Made by a program: the position numbers and the translations under genes
Origin: JAEUHM01 sp964538625
GTDB lineage: Bacteria > Verrucomicrobiota > Verrucomicrobiia > Verrucomicrobiales > Verrucomicrobiaceae
Assembly: GCA_964538625.1 (NCBI GenBank)
Contig: CAZIGH010000017.1
Location: 1 to 64,000, forward strand
Length of the DNA stretch: 64,000 nt
Reading direction: 5' to 3'
In this document: positions 12,714-22,587 of the stretch, in pieces
Position numbering within the stretch: position 1 is the stretch's first letter
Layout of the letters: the number at the start of each line of letters is the position of its first letter
The notes under the pieces: generated by a model
Told to the model about the DNA's origin: nothing
Databases searched by the model: none
The model's input: the letters and a program-made list of their open reading frames with translations, nothing else

Positions 12714-13382
12714 TTAAAGCATGCTGCTCTCCAGGCTCTTGACCTCTTTTTTGACTAGATTGCCCACACGGTGCTTGGCCAGGTACACTTGCGCAGCATT
12801 GATGCCCAGGACTTCGGAGGTCTTCTTCACACCCCAGCCCTTCAACACATAGCAATCAAAAATCTGAAACTGCCTCGGTGAGACGCGGCTTTTCACGCGC
12901 TCCAAAGCAGCGGCGAAAATGTTGTCCTTCCACTCCTTGTCCCACATCTTCTCCAGCTGGTTCTCTTTCTCCTGGGCTATCTTGTCCAGGATGACGCTGG
13001 TGTTGTCCTCAGTGTAGGCATCACCCTGGTCCGCCAGAGAGGGCTGGCGTTTGCGTGCACGGAACTGGTCCAGAATGCGCCAGCGGGTCATCTGGAGCAG
13101 CCAAGCCTTGAAGGAACCCGCCCTGGGGTCGTACTGGCCGCGCTGCACCTGGCGGGCGATGGCAATGATCGTCTCCTGCACCACGTCAAACGCTTCCTCC
13201 CGTGTCAGGCCAGATTTGGTGGCCACTGAATAAACCAGCCGCCAATACGTCTGGTAGAACTCATTCCAAGTACGTTGATCCTCCCAGTTGTTCAGTCGCT
13301 CGATCAGGCTTTTGCGCGTCTTCTCCCAGAGAACGCGCTCCTTCTTCGCGTCTTCATTGTCTGGGCTGAGATCGGGTTCCAT
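12714..13382 (-). CDS. ECF-type RNA polymerase sigma factor
   Basis: This 222-residue sigma-70 family protein has region 2 (FYQTYWRLVYSVATKSGLTR, then EAFDVVQETIIAIA and FKAWLLQMTRWRILDQFRAR) and a region 4 helix-turn-helix (VKKTSEVLGINAAQVYLAKH). Regions 1 and 3 are absent, as in ECF sigmas. An extra charged stretch of about 50 residues sits between regions 2 and 4. It faces the macroglobulin gene across 136 bp, so the two may share control. No anti-sigma gene is adjacent. Target promoters are unknown. Confidence 0.88.
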   Translation of the reverse strand: MEPDLSPDNEDAKKERVLWEKTRKSLIERLNNWEDQRTWNEFYQTYWRLVYSVATKSGLTREEAFDVVQETIIAIARQVQRGQYDPRAGSFKAWLLQMTRWRILDQFRARKRQPSLADQGDAYTEDNTSVILDKIAQEKENQLEKMWDKEWKDNIFAAALERVKSRVSPRQFQIFDCYVLKGWGVKKTSEVLGINAAQVYLAKHRVGNLVKKEVKSLESSML

Positions 13383-13518
13383 GTGGGGTGGGGTGATTTC
13401 CTTTGGGGGGCGAATCGGGCGAGCTTTTCAATAATCATTCAACCGTCTGAATCTATCATCGTCAAACATTGTATTTGTGTGCTAGCCTGAGAGCGCATTT
13501 CCGAACTCGGTCCTTCTT
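13383..13518. promoter_or_regulatory. Divergent intergenic region, sigma factor / macroglobulin
   Basis: The 136-bp gap between two divergent genes must hold both promoters or a leader. Bases 13425-13490 are AT-richer than the surroundings. I could not assign unambiguous -35/-10 pairs, and an ECF-type promoter would not be recognisable without knowing its consensus. Confidence 0.4.
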
Positions 13519-16500
13519 ATGAAGACGAATCTCCTCCTTCTGGTGCCCGCTCTGCTGGCCCTATCCCCTCTCGTCAGCGCCGTATCGGCGAAGACGGACA
13601 ACTTAAAGTCCACCGCCAAGGCGGACTCAAAGCAATCACCGGCCAAGGTTCACTCCGCTGAACTGATCATCAATCCAGCCCAGTTCGGTCCGGACTCCAC
13701 CCTGGAGCTTCGTTTTCCCACTCCCATGATTTCGGAGGAGCAGGTGGGCACCAAGTCCGCCGAATCACCGCTGATCTCTGATCCGCCTCTAGCCGGGGAG
13801 TTTGAGTGGACCAGCACCAGAAGCGGCTTTCACCGGCTCAAAGAGACGCCCAAGTTCAGCAGCAGTTACCGGTTTCGGCTTCGCGAGGGAGTGAAGGATC
13901 TGGCGGGTGACAGCGTGCGTGCGGAAGAGCTGAAGGACGTCACCACCGAGCGCTTCCGCATCGTGGACCAGCATCCCAAGTGGTACAGCCGCGAGAACAT
14001 CAACAGGATCCCAGTCTTCCTGCTGGAGTTCAATGACGATGTCAACGTGGCCGCAGCGCAGGAAGGCATGTCCTTCAGATGCGAGGACGGAAACCAGCGC
14101 ATACCAGCACGGGTCAGGCTTGCCACCGGGGCGGACATTTCGCGTTATGGAGACTCGCCCAAAGCCACGTGGGCCGAACAGGTGAATGGCATCACGCCGC
14201 AGTTGGAACGCGAGAGCCTTCGCAGCAGCGCCGTCATCGTACAGCCTGAGTCTCCGCTGAATGTAGGCAAGGACTGGACACTGGAAGTCTCAAGCCGCAT
14301 CACCAATGCAACAGGTTCGTCACAGCTGGCCGTGGGAGACGTGATCAAGGTGGGCACCATCACCCCCTTCGTCATCGAGAGCACCAGTGCGCACAGCCCG
14401 TTTGATGCTCCGCGCTACCTTGAGATACGTTTCAGCAGGAGCCTCATGCCGGGCTATACCTCGGATGATGAAGGCAAGACAAAACGCGAGGCCCGTTTGG
14501 CAGACCTCATGAGCCGAGTCGTCGTCACCCCCACCGTGTCTGATCTCAAGCCCACCGTGGACGGCAACTCACTCTACCTCAAGGGCAGCTTCGAGCTGGG
14601 AAAAAGCTACATGCTCCAGGTCGAGCCCACGCTGACTTCAGCTGATGGACTTTCCCTGACCACCGGGCTGGATAAGGAACTCCGTTTCGAGGCCAACCCT
14701 CCTTACGTGGCAGCACCAGCCTTCGTGAATGCTCAGCTAGCTGTGGGCAAAGGAGACTTTGAACTCGCTGCCGCCAACGTCACCGGGGTCGAAGTCAGAG
14801 CCAAGCTCCTCAAAGGATCAGAGCTTCTTCAGGCGGTGGATCTCTATCAGCCCTATCTCAAGGCGGGAGACCTTGATGAAGCCAAACGCAAGGAATACGT
14901 GCCGCTCTCGCTCGATGAGTATCCCGGTGAGGTCATCTTCGAACAAAAACTCACTTTCAACAAACCGCTGGATCAAAGTAGCGTGTTCAATCTCAACTGG
15001 AAACAGATCTTGGGCCAGCGAGCTGCGGGCCCCTTGCTCATCGAGGCAGTGGGGACTGCCATGCCTGGAGCACCCGGCGGGCAGACCGTCATCGCCCAGT
15101 CGCTCATCGAGTTCACGGACATTGGCCTTTTTCACAAAGACAACTTCAGGTCATCCACCGTCTTCGCGGTATCCCTGAGCACCGGCAAGCCTATCTCCGG
15201 CGTGCGCGTCACCGTGGTGAACGAAGATCAAAAACTCCTCGGATACGGTGAAACGGATGCCAACGGCGTGGTGGAAGTGAATGGCTCCGGAGTCGGCTAC
15301 ATCCTTGCCGAGAAAGACGGAGACGCCACCGCCATGCCAGCGGGTGAATCTGATACTCTGATGCCTCTCTGGCATTTCAATCTCAGCACCCGCTACGAGT
15401 CACCCTGGAAGAAGCGCCACCAGTGCTTCCTCTTCGCCGACCGGCCACTCTACAAGCCCGGTGACACTGCGCACTTCAAGGCGCTCGTCCGCGAAAAGAG
15501 CGCAGACACCTTGACGCTACCGAAAAAACCAGCCACCGGCACCATGCGCATACGAGATCCGGACTACCGCATCATCCGTGAGGAAAAGATCACTTTTGAC
15601 CAGAATGGCGCATGGTCCGCGAGTTATGAAATGCCCGCCACCGGCGCCACAGGCTGGTACAATGCCCAGGTGGAGTTCGACGGCGAAAATGCGGATGAGG
15701 ATGGTGGTGGCGGTTATCTCTCCTTCCGCGTGGATGAATACCGACCCAACAGCTTTGAAGTGACGCTCGATAAAGAGCAGCTCGCCATTGAGGAAGAGCG
15801 CATCACCATCCCACTTCGTGCGAACTACTTCATGGGCAAGCCCCTCTCCAAGGCAAAGGTTCTGTGGAATGCACACCGCAGTTCCATGTTCGACGTACCT
15901 GCTGAATACCATGACTATCACTTCGGCGATGCACCACGCTGGGCGCACTATGCCAAGGATCGCGACCCCGAGCAGTGGGAAGACGACTCAGAAGAGCAAG
16001 AATGGTGGGACGCCTCTGGCGATCTCCTGGTTGATGAAGATGGCACCACCGTGATCGAGCTGCCCAAGCCACCCATCCACGCTGCTGGGCTGCCGCAAGT
16101 GATCACCCTAGAAGCTGAGGTGGTGGACATCAACGAGCAGACCATAGCCGCCGCTCTGGACATTCAGGTGCCGGGGGCACCACTGCTGCTTGGCTTGAAA
16201 GGTCCCACCTACTTCGCAAACGCTGGCCAGCCTACCCAGCTCGAAGCCGTGGCGCTCACCCCCCAGGGCGGCGCTTATGCTCAGGATGTTCCGGTCGAAA
16301 TCATCATCGAACGCCAGAGCTACAACGTCGTCCGCGTGGAGAGCGCCGGCGGCGGCACCAGCATCAAGCACCAAGTCATCCTCACACCCGAACTCACCCA
16401 ATCGGCTGTGCTCAAGTCGCCAGCGGAAGGTCGGGCAGCCTCCCTTGTCCTCGACTTCACCCCCAAGGCCGGCGGCACTTACTTCCTTACCGTCAAGTCC

Positions 16501-19443
16501 CAGGACCCATCCGCACAGACCGTCTTCAGCCGCATGCCTTTCTGGTCCATGGGCGGAGGAGAGTTTCCCTGGGCGCTAAACGATGGCACGCGCATCACGC
16601 TTCAGCCCGAAAAGACCACTTACAAGCCCGGCGAAGAAGCCACCATCCTGGTGAAAACCCCCATCTCTGGTGACGTGCTCGTCACCGTAGAACGCAATCG
16701 AGTCCAGCGTCACTTCCGCTCCACTGTTTCGCCAGATTCCCCGCTCATCAAAGTGAAACTCGAGGAGGAAGACGCGCCGAATGTTTACATCTCAGTCACC
16801 CTCATCCGTGGAGCCAATGACAGCACCCAGAAAACCAAAATGCCTGAGTATCGCCTCGGCTATTGTGAGCTGACCATCGAAAGCGCCGCGAATACCCTCG
16901 CCATCGACCTTAAACCAGAACGCGACACCGTTCGTCCCGCAGAGCAGGTCACCGCTACCGCAGTCATCAGGGATCAACAGGGGCACCCCGTACCAGGCGC
17001 AGATGTCACCCTCTGGGCCGTGGATGAGGGCGTGCTCAGTCTCATGGGCTTCGAGACCCCGAACCCACTCGCCTACTTCCATGCCCCAGACTCTTTGGCC
17101 GTTCGCAGCCGCACGAACTTCGAGTCCCTTCTCACGGAAGATGCTGCCGAACGGTATCGAGGAAACAAAGGCATCGTCATCGGCGGCGGAGGCGACGAAA
17201 ACCTGGGCGAAATCGCCGCACGAAAAAACTTCGTCGCCACGCCCCTCTGGACCGCCTCCACCACCACGAACGAGCAAGGCATCGTTACTGCCTCGTTCAC
17301 CGCACCGGACAATCTCAGCCGCTTCCGCCTCATGGCCGTGGCGGCGTCTGGAGCTGCACTCTTTGGCAGTGCTGAGTCCAGCGTCACCGTCAACAAGCCC
17401 CTCATGCTTGAACCCGCAGTGCCGCGCTTCGCCCGGCTTGAGGACGAGCTCCTCGTGAAGGGCATCGTCCACAACACCACCCCTCACAGCGGAACTGTCA
17501 GCGTCACGCTCACCCTGGACGAACACGCCGACTTCATCACCGAGAATCGAGAGTTCATCCTGACCGCACTTGCCACCGAAAACGACAAACCGAGTGGTAA
17601 GAGTTGGACACGCACCGTCAGCCTCAAGGGCATGGAAACCACCTCCGTGGCTTTCCCGGTTAAGATTGGCAAAGTCGGTGCGCTCAAGTGGACCTGGCAG
17701 GCGAACACCCTTACATGGTCGGACCCCGCGCCACAGGCAGACAAAGTGGAGTCCACCTTCGCAGTCGAGTATCCCGTGCCGGAGAACCGCGAAGTACGCT
17801 ACTTCCGCCTAGCTGGGAATGCGCTTCCTGACAATCTCATCAAAGACCTCGATCCCGTGTTGCTGGAAGGCGACGGCCAGATGACTCTCACCGCTTCCAC
17901 TTCCCAGCTCTACGATGTGCGTGACGCGCTGGACTACGTGCTCACCTATCCCTATGGCTGCGTGGAACAGACGTCCTCCGCCATGCTACCTTGGCTCGCG
18001 CTGGGCGGTTTTGGTGAGCTGTTCCCTGACCATTTAAGTCATGCGAAGAGCCAAGCGGCCATTCAGGCCGGAGTGAACCGGCTTCTCCAAATGGTCACGG
18101 ATGAAGGCGGCCTCGGCTACTGGCCAGGCGCGCAGGAACCTTCCCTGTGGGGTAGCGCCTACGGTGGTTTCATCCTTCTCAAAGCGGTAGATGCCGGAGC
18201 CAAGGTTCCGGAACAAGTCGTCAACAACCTACTCGACTACCTGAGCAAGGAACTCCGTCATCTCGACGACGAAAAGAGCTCTTATCTTCTAACAGACGCC
18301 TGCATGGCCGTCTATACGCTAGCCAAAGGCGGAAAGGCAGAGCCAGCCTATCACACGCTCCTCTACAACAGCCGTGACCGCATTCCCACGCGCGGCAAGC
18401 TCTTCCTCTCGCTCGCCATGCTCGTCAGTGGAGGCAATGAACAGCAAGTGAAGAACCTCCTCGGTGTGCAGACACCACCACCGCCCGAGAAAGCTGGCGG
18501 AAAGAAAAAAACCGCCAGTCCCACTCGTCCGGTCGTGTCTGCCGCTCCGGGCGGCTTTGTGGACTGGTTTGGAGATCGTGTGAACACCGCCCTCAAGCTC
18601 ATCGCCTTCACCCACCTTGGTCTCAAAGATGAAGCCATCGCCGCCGTGGATAAAATCCTCGCCAGCCGCAACCGCAACGGAGAATGGGGTAACACCTTCA
18701 CCAACGCATGGACCCTCCAGGCCATGGCCGCCTACGAGCGCAGCATCAAAGCAAAACCCGGCCCGCTGGCAGTAGAACTTACCTGGGGAGATCAAAAGCA
18801 GACCATCGACCTGCCGCTGCCTTCTTCCGTCGGTCAATGCAGCTTCGCCCTCACTCAGACCCTCTCGGCTCAGCCTCTGAAACTCACCATTCCCCAGGAC
18901 CAGCGAGTGATCGTGAGGCTCGAAGGCAAGTCACGCTCCAAGCTCCGCGAGTTCGCCGGCGTCAACCAAGGCTATGGACTCACGCGCACCTATCACAAAT
19001 ACAACCCAGACGGTAGTCTGTCCGGCATCGAAGACTTGCGCGTGGGCGATCAAGTGCTCGTGCGGCTTGAGATAGAAGCACCCGGCGGTGACCGCTACCT
19101 CGCCATCAATGACCCGCTTCCTGCGGTGTTTGAGGCCATCAACCCAGAGTTCAAAACTCAAAATGACGACGCCCGTCCCATCGCTGACCTTGAAGAATGG
19201 TTCTGTGACCACCGCGAACTGAGAACCGATCGCTCCCTTTTCTTCACCGACGAGTCACCCGGCAAGGGCAAGTTCGGCCTCGCCTATCTGGCCCGCGTCA
19301 TCGCCGAGGGTGAGGTCACCGCTCCTTCGGCTCGCATCGAGGCCATGTATGAGCCAGACAAGAAAGGCCTCAGCGCCACGACTCGCATCCGTACCCTGCC
19401 CAGCAGCGCCGGCGGCAAAGTAGCAGCCACGCCCGGTCGCTGA
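13519..19443 (+). CDS. Bacterial alpha-2-macroglobulin with thioester
   Basis: This is a very large (1974 residues) secreted protease-trapping protein. It starts with a Sec signal (KTNLLLLVPALLALSPLVSA) lacking a lipobox cysteine, so a soluble periplasmic or exported form is expected, unlike lipoprotein YfhM. Family blocks include FADRPLYKPGDTAHFKALVR (about residue 640), TYKPGEEATILVKTP before the bait-region domain, DEGVLSLMGF, and TTNEQGIVTASFTAPDNLSR. The thioester motif CVEQ is intact at residues 1481-1484 in YPYGCVEQTSS. The usual partner PBP1C gene is not next to it; the divergent neighbour is an ECF sigma factor. Cleavage targets in the bait region cannot be read from sequence. Confidence 0.93.
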   Translation: MKTNLLLLVPALLALSPLVSAVSAKTDNLKSTAKADSKQSPAKVHSAELIINPAQFGPDSTLELRFPTPMISEEQVGTKSAESPLISDPPLAGEFEWTSTRSGFHRLKETPKFSSSYRFRLREGVKDLAGDSVRAEELKDVTTERFRIVDQHPKWYSRENINRIPVFLLEFNDDVNVAAAQEGMSFRCEDGNQRIPARVRLATGADISRYGDSPKATWAEQVNGITPQLERESLRSSAVIVQPESPLNVGKDWTLEVSSRITNATGSSQLAVGDVIKVGTITPFVIESTSAHSPFDAPRYLEIRFSRSLMPGYTSDDEGKTKREARLADLMSRVVVTPTVSDLKPTVDGNSLYLKGSFELGKSYMLQVEPTLTSADGLSLTTGLDKELRFEANPPYVAAPAFVNAQLAVGKGDFELAAANVTGVEVRAKLLKGSELLQAVDLYQPYLKAGDLDEAKRKEYVPLSLDEYPGEVIFEQKLTFNKPLDQSSVFNLNWKQILGQRAAGPLLIEAVGTAMPGAPGGQTVIAQSLIEFTDIGLFHKDNFRSSTVFAVSLSTGKPISGVRVTVVNEDQKLLGYGETDANGVVEVNGSGVGYILAEKDGDATAMPAGESDTLMPLWHFNLSTRYESPWKKRHQCFLFADRPLYKPGDTAHFKALVREKSADTLTLPKKPATGTMRIRDPDYRIIREEKITFDQNGAWSASYEMPATGATGWYNAQVEFDGENADEDGGGGYLSFRVDEYRPNSFEVTLDKEQLAIEEERITIPLRANYFMGKPLSKAKVLWNAHRSSMFDVPAEYHDYHFGDAPRWAHYAKDRDPEQWEDDSEEQEWWDASGDLLVDEDGTTVIELPKPPIHAAGLPQVITLEAEVVDINEQTIAAALDIQVPGAPLLLGLKGPTYFANAGQPTQLEAVALTPQGGAYAQDVPVEIIIERQSYNVVRVESAGGGTSIKHQVILTPELTQSAVLKSPAEGRAASLVLDFTPKAGGTYFLTVKSQDPSAQTVFSRMPFWSMGGGEFPWALNDGTRITLQPEKTTYKPGEEATILVKTPISGDVLVTVERNRVQRHFRSTVSPDSPLIKVKLEEEDAPNVYISVTLIRGANDSTQKTKMPEYRLGYCELTIESAANTLAIDLKPERDTVRPAEQVTATAVIRDQQGHPVPGADVTLWAVDEGVLSLMGFETPNPLAYFHAPDSLAVRSRTNFESLLTEDAAERYRGNKGIVIGGGGDENLGEIAARKNFVATPLWTASTTTNEQGIVTASFTAPDNLSRFRLMAVAASGAALFGSAESSVTVNKPLMLEPAVPRFARLEDELLVKGIVHNTTPHSGTVSVTLTLDEHADFITENREFILTALATENDKPSGKSWTRTVSLKGMETTSVAFPVKIGKVGALKWTWQANTLTWSDPAPQADKVESTFAVEYPVPENREVRYFRLAGNALPDNLIKDLDPVLLEGDGQMTLTASTSQLYDVRDALDYVLTYPYGCVEQTSSAMLPWLALGGFGELFPDHLSHAKSQAAIQAGVNRLLQMVTDEGGLGYWPGAQEPSLWGSAYGGFILLKAVDAGAKVPEQVVNNLLDYLSKELRHLDDEKSSYLLTDACMAVYTLAKGGKAEPAYHTLLYNSRDRIPTRGKLFLSLAMLVSGGNEQQVKNLLGVQTPPPPEKAGGKKKTASPTRPVVSAAPGGFVDWFGDRVNTALKLIAFTHLGLKDEAIAAVDKILASRNRNGEWGNTFTNAWTLQAMAAYERSIKAKPGPLAVELTWGDQKQTIDLPLPSSVGQCSFALTQTLSAQPLKLTIPQDQRVIVRLEGKSRSKLREFAGVNQGYGLTRTYHKYNPDGSLSGIEDLRVGDQVLVRLEIEAPGGDRYLAINDPLPAVFEAINPEFKTQNDDARPIADLEEWFCDHRELRTDRSLFFTDESPGKGKFGLAYLARVIAEGEVTAPSARIEAMYEPDKKGLSATTRIRTLPSSAGGKVAATPGR

Positions 19444-19677
19444 TAAGGTATTGGAGGCTCTTCGCAGCGAAATCCGGAGGTACTAATGGGACTTGGTGGC
19501 AGGCGAATGAAGGGGGGCTGGGACGCTCTCCACCCATGCGCACACCTGCTACGGCTTGGTCACGCAGATTGGCTGGCTGTGTATTTGCACAATCCCGCGC
19601 CACGGGAAGACGGCTCTTGCCGACTGTGAATGGCTTTTTGAAACGACAGTTCTCTGAAACACGTCTTATGTAGCTCC
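19444..19677. other. Spacer after macroglobulin
   Basis: The 234-bp region holds no credible gene. I see no strong terminator for the macroglobulin and no clear promoter for the next gene. Confidence 0.4.
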
Positions 19678-21090
19678 ATGAAGCGAGCTTCCCTTTCACG
19701 CAGACATCTTCTCTCAGCCGCGTTGACCGGCGGTGCTCTCAGCCAGGCCCCCGTCACGGCGCAAACTGCGAAACCCGGACAGTTTCAGGAAGCGGCTCGT
19801 GAGATACCGCTGACTCATGATGCCGACGTGATCGTGTGTGGAGCGGGTCCGGCTGGAGTGTCGGCGGCCATCATGGCTGCGCGTGCCGGAGCGAAGGTGC
19901 GGCTGTTTGAATGGCGCGGCTGCCTTGGAGGGGTGTGGACGGCTGGCCTGCTTGGTTACTTTTTGGATTTCAATAAACCTGGTTTCGCGAAGGAGTTGCG
20001 CGAGAAGCTGGATGCTCGGGACGCCCGGGCCAAGACGGTGAGCACGAGCAGGTTCTGTTACGACCCGGAAGCGCTGAAGCTGCTGCTTGAGGAGCTGTGC
20101 CTGGAGGCGGGCGTGAGGTTTCAGTATCACACGAAGGTATGCGCTGCGTTTCGTGAGGGCACGCGTCTGACGACGATTGTGACGGAATCCAAATCTGGCC
20201 GCGAGGCTTGGAAGGCGCCGGTGTTCATTGACGCTACGGGTGACGGTGACCTTGGATTTCAGGCTGGATGCGGGTTCGAGATCGGTCTGGCGGAGGACTG
20301 TCCCTGCCAGCCGATGTCACTCAATGCGCTGCTGGTGGTGAAGGATGCAGAGGCGCTGCGAGAGTTCATCCGCTTCGGTTCACCGAAGGAAGGTGAGAAT
20401 GCGGATGCGGAGAAAAAGAAGCGGATCAAAGAAGTGCTGGAGAGCACGGGGCATCACCCCTCTTACGCAGGCCCTACGATGTGGCATGTGCGGGACAATC
20501 TGGTCTTTGCCATGATGAACCATGAATACGGCGTGAAGGCGGATGACGCGGCGGCCATCACGGCGGCGACGGTGCGGGCCCGCGCAGAGATGAACAAGAT
20601 GGTGGCTGGACTTCGCAGTCTGGGTGGGCCGTGGGAGGGCATCCACATCGTGGCCACTGCGGAGCAGATCGGCGTGCGCGATGGGCGCCGCATCAAGGGG
20701 CGCTACACGGTGCTCCAGGATGATCTCGCAAACGGCGTTCGGCATGAGGATGCGGTGACCAGGGTCACATTTGGGATCGATGTGCATGCACTGAGTGCGG
20801 AGGACAACAAGAAGCACGCCATCATGCCGAAGCCCATCAAGATGAAGCCCTACGACATCCCGCTGCGAGCACTCGTGGCGAAGGATGTGGATGGTTTGAT
20901 GATGGCCGGGCGCTGCATCAGTGGGGATTTCATTTCTCATTCCAGTTACAGGGTAACGGGCAATGCTGTGGCGATGGGGGAGGCGGCGGGCATAGCTGCG
21001 GCCCTTGCGGCGCTTTCAAGGCGGCTGCCTCATGAAGTCGAGTGGTCCGAGGTGCAGCAAAAACAGTCGGCGCTGTGGGCAGAGGCGTGA
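19678..21090 (+). CDS. Exported FAD-dependent oxidoreductase
   Basis: This 470-residue flavoprotein of the FAD_oxidored type begins with a Tat-like signal (LSRRHLLSAALTGGALSQA), so it is probably exported folded with FAD bound. The dinucleotide-binding Rossmann motif is DVIVCGAGPAGVSAAIMAAR (about residues 50-69), and the second FAD-contact block is FIDATGDGDLGFQAGC. The C-terminal FAD block DGLMMAGRCISGDFISHSSY is also typical. Substrate is unknown; PVC bacteria have many such secreted enzymes, presumed to act on carbohydrates or heterocycles. The next gene converges with only 4 nt between stops. Confidence 0.85.
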   Translation: MKRASLSRRHLLSAALTGGALSQAPVTAQTAKPGQFQEAAREIPLTHDADVIVCGAGPAGVSAAIMAARAGAKVRLFEWRGCLGGVWTAGLLGYFLDFNKPGFAKELREKLDARDARAKTVSTSRFCYDPEALKLLLEELCLEAGVRFQYHTKVCAAFREGTRLTTIVTESKSGREAWKAPVFIDATGDGDLGFQAGCGFEIGLAEDCPCQPMSLNALLVVKDAEALREFIRFGSPKEGENADAEKKKRIKEVLESTGHHPSYAGPTMWHVRDNLVFAMMNHEYGVKADDAAAITAATVRARAEMNKMVAGLRSLGGPWEGIHIVATAEQIGVRDGRRIKGRYTVLQDDLANGVRHEDAVTRVTFGIDVHALSAEDNKKHAIMPKPIKMKPYDIPLRALVAKDVDGLMMAGRCISGDFISHSSYRVTGNAVAMGEAAGIAAALAALSRRLPHEVEWSEVQQKQSALWAEA

Positions 21091-21094
21091 CGGC

Positions 21095-22537
21095 TCAGGA
21101 CGGTCTCGCGTGCTGGTAGCAGAATCGCTTCAACTCACTGCTGCATGGTCCCGGTGTATCCACCCATAACATCCGTGCTGCGATGGGGTCATAGGCGCGG
21201 CGGTGAGCCACGGCTGCCTTGACGCCGATGACGGAGAGGCTGGCGGGTTCTATGCCTTGGCTGCGCCATTGGCCCAAGTCAAAGGGCGGCGTTTTGACTG
21301 AGGTCAGGAGAATGGTGATGCCGCGATGCCTGACCACTGCGCATGGCCCCATGTCAAAGGTGTCGCCACACATGGAGGCGAGGTGACTGTGTTTGTCTTC
21401 CAGGGAGAACAGGCCATCTTGTTTGGAAAGCACCTCTACTTCCAGCTCCAGTGGGCCTTCATCCAGAGGGCTGCCTTTTCCGCCAATGGATAGCAACTGA
21501 GTGCGGCCTTCGATGGCTTGGGCCACCGCTTCCGGGTCTGCGATGGCCACGGCGGCGTTGGTGACACTGTGCCGAATGAGTGCACGCAGAAGTCCGGTGC
21601 CGTCCCCGGGAGCGCCGCCGCCGATGTTGTCGGAGGGTTCCGCGAGAACGGTCAATCCTGGGGGAAGTGGATTCAGCTTCTGGAGCACTTCGTCCACTGG
21701 TGGTTCCACGACAAGTCCGAGCGGATGGAGACGATGAGCTGCGGCTTCCAGCCGAGTCAGTGCGGCATCTGCTAAGTCAGCGGCACCAGGCTCGTGAGCG
21801 ATGTGAAAACATACACCTGTATTTGGTGTGTCACCGAAGGCGAAACCGGCGACCACATTGACGGACCACAGGGATGGGTAATCTGCCTCCAACGCTCGGG
21901 CCAGAGCTTCCAGGTGCTGCATCGGATCCTGAGCCGTGGCGGTGCCTGTGGGCGGCCAGATGAGGCCGGTGTGTAGCCTCCGCGTGACCGGGAGGATGCC
22001 TGTTTCGAAGTGGCGCTGAAGAAGTGCGGCGGCGGTGCACGCTGCTTCACGGGCATCGGTGTGTGGGTTTTCGCGATAAGCGACGAGGCAGTTCGCGTGT
22101 TCAGCCATCGAACGGCTGAAGTGAGCGTGCAGGTCAAAGACGCCGAAGATCGGTATGCCTTCGCAGCCTGGCGAGGAGCGGATTTTCCGCAGCAGTGCGC
22201 CTTCCACATCCGGGCAAGTGGCGGTCACCATGGCACCATGCAGGATGAGATAGACGGCGTCGAGTCCACAAGTAAGCAGTGGAGCAAGCTCTTGCCAGAA
22301 GCATTCCCACACTTCATCTGCCACGGTGGCGCTGGGCTGGGCGCGGTAGTCGATGCCGGGCACGACCTCCCAACCGAAGCGATTTGCGCATTCCAGAGCG
22401 CCACCCAGCGGGGAACTGTCGCCAGCGCAGGCAAGCAGCTGCTTTCCCCGCAGACGCTGGAAGTGGGACAGTGGGGTGTAGCCCTGAAGAAAGGTGTGGG
22501 TCTCGTGAAAGAGTCCTGCTATAAGCACTCTCGGCAT
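21095..22537 (-). CDS. M81 family (MlrC-like) metallopeptidase
   Basis: This 480-residue protein matches microcystinase C (MlrC) relatives, zinc enzymes of unclear natural substrate. Family features are the opening RVLIAGLFHETHTFL, the central LILHGAMVTATCPDVEGALL and FDLHAHFSRSMAEHANCLVA (zinc-ligand Asp and His residues), and the C-terminal domain with DNIGGGAPGDGTGLLRALI. It has no signal peptide, so it should be cytoplasmic. No microcystin genes are near, so the MlrC link is only family membership. It ends 4 nt from the convergent oxidoreductase and is not in an obvious operon. Confidence 0.85.
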   Translation of the reverse strand: MPRVLIAGLFHETHTFLQGYTPLSHFQRLRGKQLLACAGDSSPLGGALECANRFGWEVVPGIDYRAQPSATVADEVWECFWQELAPLLTCGLDAVYLILHGAMVTATCPDVEGALLRKIRSSPGCEGIPIFGVFDLHAHFSRSMAEHANCLVAYRENPHTDAREAACTAAALLQRHFETGILPVTRRLHTGLIWPPTGTATAQDPMQHLEALARALEADYPSLWSVNVVAGFAFGDTPNTGVCFHIAHEPGAADLADAALTRLEAAAHRLHPLGLVVEPPVDEVLQKLNPLPPGLTVLAEPSDNIGGGAPGDGTGLLRALIRHSVTNAAVAIADPEAVAQAIEGRTQLLSIGGKGSPLDEGPLELEVEVLSKQDGLFSLEDKHSHLASMCGDTFDMGPCAVVRHRGITILLTSVKTPPFDLGQWRSQGIEPASLSVIGVKAAVAHRRAYDPIAARMLWVDTPGPCSSELKRFCYQHARPS

Positions 22538-22587
22538 CTCTACAAGACGCTCGCAGCACGGGCGGTCTTGTAGCAGGCCTGCCGCAT

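Noticed and set aside
21095..22537. Microcystin-degradation (mlr) cluster
   Set aside because: Only an MlrC-like gene is present; mlrA, mlrB and mlrD are absent, so a detoxification role cannot be claimed.
19678..22537. Toxin or defence island in the oxidoreductase/MlrC area
   Set aside because: No nuclease, helicase, reverse transcriptase or other defence-type genes are present; the two genes are convergent and unrelated.
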